Shown here in pieces: positions 38,107-51,039 of a stretch of DNA of 64,000 nt. Under the pieces are notes generated by a model. It saw nothing but the letters and a program-made list of their open reading frames with translations, had not been told where the DNA came from and searched no databases. The stretch is from Saksenaea vasiformis B4078. Lineage: Eukaryota; Mucoromycota; Mucoromycetes; Mucorales; Saksenaeaceae. A program made the position numbers and the translations under genes. The stretch's first letter is position 1. Each line of letters begins with the position of its first letter. The DNA lies in assembly GCA_000697055.1 (NCBI GenBank), contig JNDT01001565.1, forward strand, positions 112,707 through 176,706, given 5' to 3'.

Positions 38107-40655
38107 CATTTCAAGCAAGCTATACAAAATGCGTTGAAGGCGGACACCAACGAGAAGAAGTACGAAGGACTGCAAACTGTGTTTGGGAGATTCGGGTATT
38201 ACTACCCATCGAAAATTTTACTTGGTACTCTGTTCCTCAGATACAACTGAAGCTAACTGTCTGATCATTTAGGTGGACTACTCGCTTGTAAGAAAGCGAG
38301 TTCAAAGACACGGAATGGAGACGAGTGTGGATTGGAGAACAGGCAATCCAGTGAACACGTAGCGGAAAACGTTACGAACGCAATCAAAAATCACAAATAT
38401 TGGAAAGTCATATGTAACTCTCATTCGGTGTCTGTAATAGGAACTGGATCAACTTGCGATAGGTGGTGATCCTGGAGTATTTTTCGTGGATAGACTAGAA
38501 AATTGGAAGGAAACGACGAAATCTGAAGCAGCAATTATCCAGTTCAAAGACGCAAAGCCGTTGTATCATATTCTTGACGATTCTGAGCGCCTTCAAGTGG
38601 AGCAAATCTATGACAAGGCATTTTCCGATAGCGAACCTGCGCATGTTGTAGAAAAGTACCCAGCAGATTCTTTCGAAAATTGCGGTAAAAGCAACGGGGA
38701 CTTGCGAGACGAAGCTGAAGGCGTGAGTTGCTTGCAAGTTCTAAACCAGAGCAGCAACAGAGCGATGGATAATGGACATGAAAAATTGCAAAGCGAACCT
38801 GACAAAGAAATACTCAGCGACAAGGATTCCGCTGGAAATGGTGGCACCAAGAATATTAACGTAGAGCGGGAAGCTGTTTGTCAAGGAAGTAGAGAGGCAC
38901 AAAGAGGTCCGCACGATGTATCCAGCTATAAAGGCAATTTGCGCAGAGACTGGCAAGACGCCAATCTGAATACAAGCGCAGGCAGTCAACGAAACAGGAC
39001 TCGGGGAGTCAGATATGTTGGGTCCCTTTTTGGGACGGAAAACAGCTTTGATACACTAATTATATTATGCCGAGACGAGGCTAATAACGGGTTTCCAGAT
39101 GTGCAATACGATTTTGGAGACATCTATAGATATGAAAAGGAAGACATTGACAAAGCAATTAAATGGTATCAAAGAGCGGCAGACCAAGGAAATGAAGAGG
39201 CACAAATCCAACTTGGGCATATTTACAGATGGGACAAGAATGACATTGACAAAGCAATTGAATGGTATAAAAAAGCGGCAGATAAAAGAAATAGAGATGC
39301 ACAAACCCAACTTGGAGATATTTGCATGGATGAAAAGAAAGAATTCGAAAAAGCAACTGAATGGTATCAAAAAGCGATGGATCAATCCACGACGTATCAA
39401 CGCTGTATTTATGAAGTGGTGATGGATGAGAGTATGCTGATGATATCTGGAGATACATATAATGTTGAACATGAAATGAAGATATATCGTCGACGGAGAC
39501 TTGCAGATGCTCTGACCAGAGTTGGAGATATGTACAGAGATAGGGATGGGGTGAAGAAAGACATGGACAAGGCAATTGAATGCTATAAAGGAGCAGCGGA
39601 ACAAGGAAACGAAAATGCTCAATGGAGACGTGAATATGCGCAAAACAAACTTGGAGATATGTATAGAGATGGGGATGGAGTGGAAAAAGACGTTAACAAA
39701 GCAATTGAACTGTACAAAAAAGCAGCAGAATAAGGACATTATGATGCACAATGGAGACTTGAACATGTGCAAAACAACTCGGAGACATGTATAGAGATGG
39801 GAACGGAAAGAAAAAAGAGCTGATCAAGGCAATTGAATGGTACGAAAAAGCGGCAGCAAAAGCAAATTATAATGCGCAACGGAGACTTGGAGTCGAGCAA
39901 ACGAAGCTTGCGGATATGTACAGAAATGGAGATGGAATGGAGAAAAGCATACACAAAGCAATGGAATTATATGAAAACGCAGCATATAAAGGAAATTGGG
40001 ACGCGCAATGCAGACTTGAAGATGAGCAAATCAAACTTGGTGATATGTACAGAAATAAAAGGAAAGACATGAACACAGCAATTGAGTGGTATAAGAAAGC
40101 GGCGAATAAAGGGAACAGTAAAGCACAAACCATACTTGGAGATACATATTTTTCCGGAGATGAAGTGGAGGAAGACATCGATGAAGCAATTGGATGGTAC
40201 AAAAAGGCGGCAGATCAAGGAAATGAACGTGCGCAAACGAAACTTAAGGATATTTACAGAGACGAAAAGAAAGATATCGACAAAGCAATTAAAGTGTATA
40301 AAAAATGGGCAGATCAAGGAAATGAAAGAGCGCAAATGAGTCTTGGATATATTTACAGAAGAGAAAGAAAGATATCGACAAAGCAATTGAAGTGTATCGA
40401 AAAGCAGTAGATGATGGAAATGAAGATGCGCAAATGGAACTTGGGGATATTTACGGAGCTGAAAAGAAAGACATCGACAAAGCAATTGAATGGTACTAAA
40501 AAGCGGCAAATAAAGGAAATAGTCAAGCACAAATCAGCCTTGGAGGTATATATTACTCCGGAGATGGAGTGGAGAAAGACATCGACAACGCAATTGAGTG
40601 GTACCAAAAAGCACCAGATCGAGAATATGTATATGCACAAATGAGTCTTGGATAG
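38107..40655 (+). pseudogene. Broken Sel1-like repeat protein gene
   Basis: From about 39095 the plus strand encodes roughly 14 Sel1-like (SLR/TPR-type) repeats of about 33 residues. The pattern is AQxxLGDIYRDEKKDIDKAIEWYKKAADQGN. Proteins of this class are helical scaffolds. Four repeats carry an extra QxRLxxxQ linker, suggesting local duplication. The frame is broken by TAA at 39731, a missing base near 39775, a further shift near 40370, and TAA at 40497; it ends TAG at 40653. The 5' part is older-looking decay. One frame (38107-38247) reads FKQAIQNALKADTNEKKYEG then TVFGRFGYYYPSKILLG before a TGA. An apparent exon starts at 38441 after an AG, reading ELDQLAIGGDPGVFFVDRLENW, so no ATG start is visible for the main frame (38486 is GTG). 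No product of normal length can be made unless these are sequencing errors. Confidence 0.8.
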
Positions 40656-43114
40656 AAAAGACGATGAAAATGTATAACCAAGCCCTGCAAGTTGTCTCAG
40701 TAGCGCTACCGTGCTAGTTTCCCTATTTCAATTCCTCGTCTTCTCGTAGACTACCTGAAGGGTGTATTTGTGATCATTGACCAGGTCAATGCGACACGGA
40801 TGAAGAGACACAGAAAGGCACCAAATGGTACTGTGAATCTTGTAGCATGAGCGAGCGAGTTCAACCTTTCGAAGGGATCTCTACGGCGACAGTCCTAGGA
40901 ATCTTGGAAAAGTTGATATATTGTTTATTCCAGCACTGAAAAGTGAATTTCCGCCATTATGGAGGAGAATGAGGTGAGGGAAGGACAATCATGCGTTCGT
41001 CTGAAGGAGCAAATCACGCTCGAACTTATCACACTGTAACGGTCCTCGTTCACGAGGAATGCCATGAAAAAGTCATAAATGTCTTGCAAAGGTTGCGAAA
41101 TGCATAATGAAACGGGTTACTGCTGCAAAAGTCGATCAATTGCTCTGATCTAATAAAATGTTTCCCAATACAGGATTGAACACTCTCTATGAACTTTAAA
41201 TTGATAATTAGCGGGTGCTTGAGAGCCTACCTATGATTTCCAAATGACTCTGCCAAATTTTTTTGAAAATGTGAAGTTTGATATTGAGGAATTTAAAACA
41301 AGAGGAGTAAGATGATCCGAGTGTCGGTCTGATATTCCAGAGACAACGCTCAACGGAGAATCATCAAATATTTAGCATGGATCAATGGCGCATAGAGTAT
41401 GGCCACAATCGCCATTACTCGTCACGTCATCACTCTTGCTAACAAAGTCTATCATTGCGAATGCATTGTAACAGAATTTGTAACCATTATCGTTTGTATA
41501 CAAGTTCTCGTACAACTGTAAAGGGATCTCGGAAAATGTATATGTGGCCCACATAGTCACCTATCTCCACGTTCCTACGTAACCGAATCTCATCGAGGAA
41601 ACAGTACCAGTAGTCACTTTATATATCGCGTAAGATGCAGCATTTCACATGTCAGTATAGGCGATGTTTGCACCAGGTGCGACCTTACTTTCCCGAAAGC
41701 AGCGTTGACTATTTTCTGCTGAACTGTAGGATAACCAATCACCAGTGCGACCTTAAGAGCGGGCAAAAGAGAAGCTTGATGGCTTCTGAAATGTAACGCT
41801 ACACAAAAGACAGAAGCGCTTGTGTGTGGGGAGAAAAAAGCTACACATGGGTAAGCTGCTAAAATTGAAATTTAATAGCCGCTTCCGACGCTTGAGAACA
41901 AGTTCAAGACAATAGATAGGATCGACTGCACAAAACTTTTATGATTAAATCGAGCAATTCGTGCAAGAAACGGCAAACAGCTATGCATCATCCTAGATAA
42001 TGCAATTCTAGTTCAAAAGATGGAAGAAGCTTTCACAGAACAGATCAAGCGCTAGCTGACAGGAGGCACAGAAGTAAAGTTAGCATTAGAGCAGGTTATT
42101 TCGTTGGTGAAGCTGCCTGTCGTGGCACTCGATACCGTCTATGCTCAGATGTAATCATCTCTAAATAGATCATGCAGTATTCCGGCGATTGCATCGGAAT
42201 CCAAACTCAGTTAAGCAGGAAACTGAATACTATTTCGGGCATCTTTTGAATAGTATAGCAAACTTTATTGTTTCTAAAGGCATCGTGTCGGGATATTTAA
42301 CCTTCGCGTACCGTAGTTAACAGTGATTGGTGATGGGTGTAAAGAGCGAACCACGGAATCTTGTTGACTTTGTGGTACATAGACTAGCGTGATTGCTGAA
42401 GGTCAAGGATCTTGTGATGTACACGGGTTCGCAGTCCAAATATTGAGTATGTGAAATGCACAGTGGTATGTTTTAATGATCACAGACGCGTTTTAAGATT
42501 GTGCAACTGGCATTTCCCTGGGATTGTCTCAAGCGTGCAGAGAACGTGTCCTTCTTGGTAGTTGGCTTTTGTTATGGATTTTTCGTTATTGAGTAGTAAT
42601 CTACAGGCGAGTGCCGGAACTTAAATTTGGCCCTTTCGAGAGCATTGCAGGGCCCTATGCTGCATCAATTTTTAGCGAAGTGCAAGTACTAAAAGCGCTT
42701 TAGTTTCTCTGTCTGACATCATGCCACACGTGCCATAGTACTCTTATGGTGATCCTTCCACATGAAGTAAGGTCAAACCACATTCGAACTTTATATTCGT
42801 GCCATCGGAGTAATTTTAATCTCATAGTTATCTCAGCTAGTGCAAAAATTTATGAGATGTTTCTGTTTCAGAGAAGACTTGGCAACAGATCCTTCTCGTT
42901 CTATACAGGCTCCACGGCTCCACAAAACCACCATTACATTTGCTTTGCAATTTATTAAACCATCGTTATGTACTCTGGCAAAGATATAGCGAAATAATGG
43001 CGATTAAGGAGAAAATACAAGTGGAGGAGGAAATTTATTTATCATATGACCGCATCGTTCCCGTTTTAGGCCTAGAGGGAAGAAAAAAGAAGTCAGTTGT
43101 CATTGCTGAGTTTC
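40656..43114. other. Intergenic stretch without supported gene
   Basis: Only short frames. Part of 41000-41560 (minus) resembles 35690-36170 at the GAAATGCATAATGAAACG block, hinting at an old dispersed repeat. Confidence 0.4.
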
Positions 43115-45087
43115 CTAAAAATATAGACAAGGGATGCTTACCAAAGCATAAACAGAGGCACCTAGCAGACCCAAGGTGGTGAGAACCTGGGGAAGGGCAG
43201 CCGTGCCGGCATTGTTTGGCTTTTCAGCTGCATTGGCTTCAACCGTTCCGTCTTCAGGCTTCTTGTCGTTGCTAGCCGTAGCGGTAGGCTTTGCAGCTGT
43301 CGTTTGTTGAGCAGTAGTAGGCTTGGGAGTTGGAGTGACAGGCGTGGTCTTGTTCTGGGTGGGAGGGGAGACGACCTCTTTAGTAATTTCGACTTTGTAC
43401 AATTCTGCAACGGCCTGCGACTTGGCGATGATGTATTCGATCAAACCCCAGCCAGCACCACCACCATTCTGGTTAGGTGCATCAACAGACTTCCATAAGT
43501 TTTCGGTAGCTTGTTCATAAGTCCATCCGTAGTTGATACCAGGCGAGCGCTGCTTGATCTCGCTGTCCCACTTAAGATCGGGAAGAAGGAATTCGTGATA
43601 AGCAAGAACGCGGTTGGTGAGAGTGTAGTTGTTGAAGAGAACGGAAACGGTATCTTTGAGGTATTTCTCAAACTTGGCCTTTTGCTTGGGGTTCTCAAGC
43701 ACGCGATTGATCATGACTGCCTCGGGCTTTCGGGCAGCGTAGTCTTCGTAGGGGACCTTGATAAAGTCACGACTTTCAGCAAGGTTGACACCGAAGGTAC
43801 CATCGTAATCCTGGCCGATATAATACCACTTGTCGTTTTGGGTAGGATCGCGATAAGCTCCGAGATTGGAGGTATACATCCAGTAACCATCCCAATCGGC
43901 AGTAAGGTACTCCATAACCATGAAGCGGAGGAATTGATCCATGTCGAAGATTTTTTCGAAAGCTTCGATCTGCTTATCATCCTTGACATCAGTTTCAGCC
44001 CATGCCTTGGTGAGGGGTCTCAGTGCAGACCAGTCTTCAGGAGAATCCTTGTTAGGCTTCCATGCGTAGTAAATGTCATCCGTCTCGGAATACTGGAACG
44101 AAGCTCCGGTAGCACCGTCGTAAAGAGGACCCATTTTCTCCGGGGGCTTGCCATTGTAGAACATGGCACGGATGAACGAGTATTCCTGGGTATCGTCGAG
44201 CAAGTTGAAAGTACCGTAGCCCTCGCCGTCAATAAACAGACGAACCATGTTAGCACGGTTGGCATAGGTACCCATCGATCGCAGAATATCGGCATAGAGC
44301 TTCTCGCGCATTTGGGTAGGATCCATGTGTTGGTGGCGGATCTTGAAGTAGTTGCGGTTATCCAAGTATTTGCCCTCGGGCAAAGTCCATTTCCAGCTCT
44401 GCTTAGCAGTATTCTTTTTTCCGCCGGGACGGTGGATGCCGAATTGTGTGTTTTCGAACGTATCTACCTTCTCAGGGCCAATGAACGTGAATTTACAGGG
44501 GAACATTGGTGCTTTCTTTGTTGGTTTGGCGATGAAATCGGTGAGTTCCTGATTCTTGCAAGTCATGAAAACAGAGGGGATGTAATTTGTGTCCCACATT
44601 GGCACGTCAGGTTCATCTCCGCGCGTCCATTGAGGCTAATTTTTTTTTGTTTAGTCTGATCGCAAAACCCCGGGTCACACCTACATTTTCTTTGATAGGC
44701 CATGGCAACTCTGGAATATTGGCGTACGTCACGGGGCGTTCGTAAAAGTCATTGCGCGTTGCTGTGCGACCGGCATCGAGCTTGCGATCGAATCCTTCAG
44801 CCTTTCCATCGACAACATACTATGCACAATTTATTTAGCTGATTATTTCCTCGAGAAAATTTTTTAAATGAATATCAAATTACCTTGTAAGTTTCGTTGT
44901 CTCCGAGCTCAGCTTTTCCGGTGAAATAAGGTACATCTGGATCGGAGGCTGCAAGTTTGGTGTTCTGGCCATTGATGGAAACTTGAACGTCTCCAGAAGT
45001 GCCAGGAGCAATTACTTTAAATTCGACTGAGGCAGCATTAGCTGCAGCAAGGAAAGATAACGCGATCAATGAGAGTGAATACTTCAT
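43115..45087 (-). CDS. CotH-family protein, secreted and probably GPI-anchored (3 exons)
   Basis: Exons 45087-44884, 44819-44685 and 44635-43115 give 619 residues in phase. The family is named after bacterial spore-coat CotH kinases. In Mucorales it forms a set of cell-surface proteins, some of which bind host cells. Residues 1-18 are a clean signal peptide ending in AAANA. The CotH domain includes RNYFKIRHQHMDPTQMREKL, GYGTFNLLDDTQEYSFIRAMF and YYIGQDYDGTFGVNLAESRDF. The segment aligned with the known host-interaction motif of Rhizopus CotH3 reads TSNLGAYRDPTQND; it keeps GAYRDPT but differs before it. A Thr/Pro-rich stalk (about 515-560) and a hydrophobic C-terminus (ALPQVLTTLGLLGASVYALV) fit a GPI anchor. 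Whether this copy has an adhesion role cannot be told from sequence. A long antisense frame (43511-44659) is a shadow. Confidence 0.93.
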
Positions 45088-48000
45088 GATCTAGATATAA
45101 ATTGTGGTGCTGTAGGAAAAGGAAAAGAAGGAGGGAATAAAAATGGACAGCAATGATTGACATTGGTCTTATATAACATAATTTTTTTTTCTTGCGGAGA
45201 ACTATTAGAATACGATTTTCATTTGGGTTCCAGGAACGAGAGGAAACGACCATTCGGAGCATGTGTGGTTATACGCTTATTTCCTGCTTTGGATTTGTAC
45301 TTAGGACCACACGTGCGGTCGGCTGATTCCCAGGTTTTTACAGAAATCTCATTGTTCGTACGTACACAATACGAAAATAACCATTTTCCGCTTCTTCCAT
45401 TTCTTTTTATATCTTTGTGGTACAAAACCCGCACAAGCCAGATAATCAACACCGAATAAGAAATATTGTTCCTAGAAAATACCGCGGAATTTGAAGTGCT
45501 TAAACGGAAGACAGACTATGTTTCTTGCTGTCATATCGTATGATCCCCTTCCAGAAAATTAACGATCATAGGATCCCTTCCGTCCAGGAATGAGAAAAGT
45601 TTAAACGGACGAAAATAGAAAAAACGAAAAGGTTAACGTTGCTATTGTCGCGAAACTGTCACTGTCGATGGTGCGGTACTTGAATTGTTCTGGAAGTAGA
45701 ACTTTTAACATCGACGCGTCTGGTATTGTCACGAGACGAAGTATCATATTGGAAAACAGTTGATGAAGAAAACTAGAATACCATTTCACAAGTGAGAGTT
45801 ACTATAAACGTAATATTATGATAATCTGTGGCTTTCAAGCAGTGTCCTGTCAATCGCTTTTCTGAAATGGAGAAGGGAAGATCTTTTCTTTTATAAAAAA
45901 ACAGGGGGGAAGATGACACCATTAATAGGTACAGTAACTGCTGAATGTCAATTGTTCCACCAGCTTGGATGTGACACATATAGCGTTTTCCTGCAAATAT
46001 CAAGTTTAAACTGATGGGTGCGACAATGGTGTGCGATTGTGTTCCGGTGGCTATATACTCCTTTCTTTCTTCTCAATTCTTTTGAAGCAATCGTTGTGGT
46101 CCTATCATCCTGTTACCGCGACAACGTGGGTCAGCAAAAATTTGTGACATGTCCCATGTGCCTGTGCAAAACAAGGAGCAAGGGGACATGTGAAAGCAGG
46201 GTAAATCTTCATAATCTATGTGTCCGGTTGTTTAGTTAAGGCAATAACCTGCCTGGGAGCAGTTGGTATCGCTGCCTTTGATATTTTAGCCCATTACTAG
46301 ACCGGTTCCTTGGAAACGAGACTGTGCCACAGCACCTAGAAAAAAAAAAGAAGAGTTTCGGTATACGATCTCAAACGTTTTCATTCGCCACCCTGAAATT
46401 CCCAAGTATTGTCAAGTCATTGGACCATAGATATGAGATGATTCATATCTCAATTTTAATATGTGTTTATATCATCTCCTGGATTATTTTACTATGATGC
46501 CGTGATGCGCTACAGATTCTTAAAGGAAACCAGGTCACCTCACAAACATCAAAAAATCGGTGATACCGATTGAAGATATTAATAATCCGTGAGTGCTAAA
46601 CAAGTGAAGTTACCGATGTTTCCGCAAATTTGACGCTATATTAAGAATTGCAAGTGCATACGTCCGTTTTTTTTCCAAAGATTCCCAAGTTGTCAGGGAT
46701 AGAGAGATGCATAAGGAATAGTTCTATGATGCTTTCTCTGCCTACCAATCACAGCTGTTTACCGAGAAGTGGAAAAGTCAAATGCTCTAAAAATAAAGAT
46801 CCTGGAAATCGGTTCAAGCACCGTCAACACATCTGCAACCGCTTTTGCGCCTGTGAGAGGCATGTCAGCCCCTTTTCTCCGTGAGAGGCTTTGCTAGTTC
46901 AAAGCTGACTAAAGCACCATAATATTGGATTTTGAGCACACATTTACGTCAACCGAATATTACTTTGCGTCGACACTACATCAATCCTGCGGTGAGGAGC
47001 AGCGTATCTCTGCGCAGAGAATCAGGTTCCTTTACTTCTGAATTAAAGGTGTATTGCGCTGATCCATTGTAATAGGTTCCCTAACGCGCGTAAAGTGACC
47101 GAGGGTTATTTGACGTGACGCATGAATTAGTTTTTTTTTCTTTGGCTCTGTTCATTTTACATCCCCGGTAAGGATGTCAATTTATATACATACAGGATAA
47201 TTCATGTCTTTTAATCCATCGTCTAGCCTGTATGGCCTCTGTCCCGAACCGTCTCGGCTGTGGTGGCGTCTTTACCCGTCACTTAAGTAAAGTAAATGTT
47301 GTCGCACTCAGCATCACTCATCTTGTACAATAGATCGCTGAACGTTGTATCGCTTCAAGTCCTCTGCAATCCGTTACAGTTGGTCACACTTCGTGCCAAT
47401 CTTCTCCTTCTCCCACTCCCACCATCATGGTGCGGAGTGCGGCCCCCCTGAACTCACGAGAATATCCTTCGGGGGTAAGTAAAATGACATCCAAGTATTT
47501 TTCCATTTATTAACCATGAACAAATTTTTATGCTGTCTGTGTGAATTTCGCGTCCATCGAGGGGCCGCGTTGATGTAAGTAGTGTATGAATTTGTCGCCA
47601 ACTTATGTATTAACGAACGCGTACTTGATTCTTGTCTTAGCATAAAAGTGGGCTCTTCATGGACGCAAAATTCATATAGATTAGCATAAAAACTTGTTCA
47701 ATAAACAGTATTGGTAGCTCTACATTTTAGTTCATGTCACTTGCTTTCCGAGAAATTACTTGCTTATGGTTGGCAGGGAAAATTGCAGAACATTCGATGC
47801 ACTTGATAATAGTAAAGACAGCAATTCACATCAACTTCTGTTTAACTAGAGCTTTTTTAAAGTTAAGGTAGGCAGTAAATTATAAGGAGAAAACACAATA
47901 TAACATATCTAGGGCCCTTAATACGAATTGAAACGTTTCATTCTGGTGAATAGTCTGTTAGTTTCTCTAAACCCCGTTCTACTTGCTAATCTTTATCTAT

Positions 48001-49655
48001 TCATCATACACTTCAAATGTGTCGCGTAACCTCTAACATTCTTCCGCGGGGGCAGCAACATTTGCATGTTCGTGGTTCCGATGCCTTTATTAGTACAAGC
48101 CCTTCATTTATGCTTTGTAGGTATAGCTGCAGCACACATACGTTATATCATTATTGTTAGAGCGAACGCCATACAACGATAGTGTGATCGGTGCTAAATC
48201 CCATCGTTATTTATTTGATAACTCTAAGCTAAAGCGCTACCAATACCCTTTACTAGGACTGAGGCTTCAAGAATTGTTGGCAGTGTATGCAGCTCAAGCT
48301 TGTATGTGCAATGCTGTGCAACCGTTAGACATATTCAGCTATGCATTCAGCACCAAACATCACGTATATAAGTGCCAAACGTAGGCTACTCTGGAGCTAT
48401 ATCACCCAGCAAACAAAGCGCGTTTCGTTAAGGGTACTTTTTACCACAGCCTTTACACATGCGACTTCCTAAATAAGCAGTTGCGGGAATTGTCCATCTA
48501 TCAAATGCCCACATGTTGCATTTGAAGATCGCATCAAACAAGAGAGGAGGGTATGTCGCACTTTGGATCTGCATGTTTTACTCTAGTTGAAATTCTCAAT
48601 CTCTATAGAAACAATGGCTTATTATACAAATTTGGCAAGAAGTACTATGTCCTTGTCTGCTTGTTCAACGTCTTACCGACCGTTATGTTGACCACCCATC
48701 CTAGGAGCCTTGCTCTTCATTACCAATGATCACAACATCATCAGGCGCCATTGGGCTTCTTCCCTCTGACCGTGATCGCGCCTGCGCAGGTGCAATTACC
48801 CCTGATGGTCATGAGGTCCATAGCGCAGTTTGCGTTTCAATGTATGGGTAATCTCATCGCAGATAGGTCTGCTATTTGCTAAAGTCATCGCATAAAGTTG
48901 TAGATATGGTCCTGCAAGTGTAACATCCTTTCTTTTTGAGAAGCAACGCAAAATTGGATTAAAAAGTCAGAGTGCCTGTAAGCCTTGATACTACAGATAG
49001 CTTCATACATTCTCCATAGAGAATTTTGTCAGGACCAACTCACCCTCATTGTTTCCTTTCTTCTATGCAGACCAAAAAGGATGCTTGATTGCTATGCAAC
49101 CACTGACTAATGCTAAAGCATATCTCATCTGTGAATGTTTCTACTTGTCGTGGAGACAGCCGTTTTTCTTGGTGTTATCTTTGCGCGCCCATTTGCTAGT
49201 CATTAATGAAGTTGCCATAGACTTATTTTTACGCCAGGCCTATAAATCGAAAGTATTATTCTTATGAGTGGATGCTTTCAGATAGTCGATGAAAACATCA
49301 TAATTTATGGGAAATTTCGTTAGATCATCGAAGTAAGTTTCGATCCAGTTGCATACTTTCCGCTTGATTTTCTGCAAGTACGTGACTTGATTCAAAGGAT
49401 TCATAGCCAAAAATGGATTACACCGTGTGGTGGCACTACACTGCTACCAGGATAGATGATGGATAGAAAGGATGTCTAGGCTTTTCTTAGTAGCGTCTTG
49501 CGGTGACTGAAGAGGAAAATGCAACAAACTAAAAGAATGAACGGCTAAACTACCTTGAGCGTGGATTACCGTTAAATTTGTTGGAGATAAAAAGTAAAAT
49601 TGAAAATTACGTCGTCCGTTGCCTTTTTCTTCTGCAAGCTTTGTCACTGTCCCCA
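45088..49655. other. Gene-poor stretch
   Basis: No supported gene in 4.6 kb. There is a small perfect hairpin (AGATATGA / TCATATCT, 46429-46450). The left end holds the CotH promoter, with a C/T-containing leader near 45100-45190. Confidence 0.45.
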
Positions 49656-50931
49656 ATGGATCGCAAAACACGGACATCTCGCTCAGCTACACTTGATGAC
49701 ACTAATGAGGAGCTATCATTATGGAAACAGATATGCCATTCCTTAAGCAGCCTCGAAAAAATCCAAAAAGAGACCGAATCAGTTTTGAGCAGAATTAACA
49801 AATACCATTTATCACTTAATTTTGACGAAGGTATAATTTATTGAATCCATTCAACGCCACGACATTGACACAACCGTTCAGGGATCCCTTTACATATATC
49901 ACAACGACTAAAGGATTGCTATCGAAACGGTATTGAACTATCGACCCACGAAGTGAGGTAAAGGAAATCGGTAGCACAACGAAGGCGAGGAATGCTGACG
50001 GTGGACTAAAGGACCATCACGGATATCATCGAAAAAGTTCACGTTTTAATCGCATTACGCAATGCGCCGGAATATAATAATGGTACTGCATGCAGATCAC
50101 GACGTCAAATCCAAAAGAAGCGCCAACCAGACGAATAATGCAACTCACGATGAACACAGTAATAGATCCAAAACGAAAGAAACGGAAAGCTGAAGCTGAG
50201 GATATGAAGAGTATGAAAAAAACTAAAAAGTAACTATGCGACAAAATTTCCGAAAAAAAATAGCTGATGATGCGACATTAGCAACCACGGTATTATACCA
50301 TCAGGGAATTTGGTAAGAATAGCTGTCTAAATTCTGGTTTCTTTTTCCAACCACCTTTCCATCTTTTAGGTTGCAGCAAGGCAACCGAAGCAGAAAGACA
50401 AGAATGAAGAGTGGATATTGGCAGTGGTGATCGACTATCATTCTGATAAATCAAAGTAATCGCACATTTCCAAAGACGTTTGTGTTGAACAAGACACTAT
50501 CTTGTATCTATAGGTATCAAGTAGAAGACGTTGATCAGGACGAATATGGTAGAAAGCAGTAAGTCATGTTGAACATTTGTGACGAAAAGGGAGAATCTTA
50601 GCTGTTCTAATGTTTTATTAGACGTTATATGTTGCAACCGCGTAATGTAATAGCTGTCCCTGAGCCAGGCGAGGAGCAGGGGGCTGAAATATGTACCGGG
50701 AATGACGTTCTGGCGTTGTATCCTGGCACAACATGCTTCTACAAGGCCACGGTGGTTACACCCCCAAGCAAGGTAAAGCTATGCTAAATGACGCATAAAA
50801 ATTGATTAATGTTACGGCAGAACAAGGAAAGCAACTTTCCGGGTACCTACAAAGTCCAATTTGAGGATGATAATGATCAGGTGAAATACGTCATGCGAGG
50901 AAGGGTATTGGACGTTCCGAAAACGAAATAA
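49656..50931 (+). CDS. SGF29: SGF29-like SAGA subunit with tandem Tudor domain (9 exons)
   Basis: Exons 49656-49830, 49882-49957, 50012-50082, 50160-50229, 50282-50312, 50370-50455, 50514-50558, 50622-50772 and 50821-50931 give 271 residues in phase. SGF29 reads H3K4me2/3 and anchors the SAGA acetyltransferase to chromatin. The N-terminal part is a predicted coiled coil (ELSLWKQICHSLSSLEKIQK) followed by TITDIIEKVHVLIALRNAPE. A basic linker (KRKKRKAEAEDMK) precedes the C-terminal tandem Tudor domain, starting IPSGNLVAARQPK. Key blocks are EEWILAVVIDYHSDKSKYQV, the QRYMLQPRNVIAVPEP strand and DVLALYPGTTCFYKATVVTP. The YPGTTCFYKA block corresponds to the methyl-lysine pocket of SGF29. Exons 3-5 (50012-50312) are the least certain; the boundaries there rest on phase and on IPSGNL joining VAARQ. 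The gene ends 108 bp from the G-beta gene, tail to tail. Confidence 0.87.
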
Positions 50932-51039
50932 TTGTTTCTTTACTTTTTACATTTAAAAGGAGATCAATCTTCTGACATCAACCATGCTCACATTAGTATT
51001 TTAATTCGGGATATATAATAGACGGTATCGATTGCGATA

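Noticed and set aside
39065..39772. 235-codon minus-strand frame with repeated Phe/Ile/Ser pattern
   Set aside because: The complement of the Sel1 repeats; the periodicity comes from the repeat coding on the other strand.
43511..44659. 382-codon open frame opposite CotH
   Set aside because: A shadow frame of a strongly coding exon. The CotH strand has clear motifs and this one has none.
46429..46450. Perfect 8-bp hairpin as a terminator or regulatory RNA
   Set aside because: Isolated in gene-free DNA with no partner gene; a stem this short is expected by chance.
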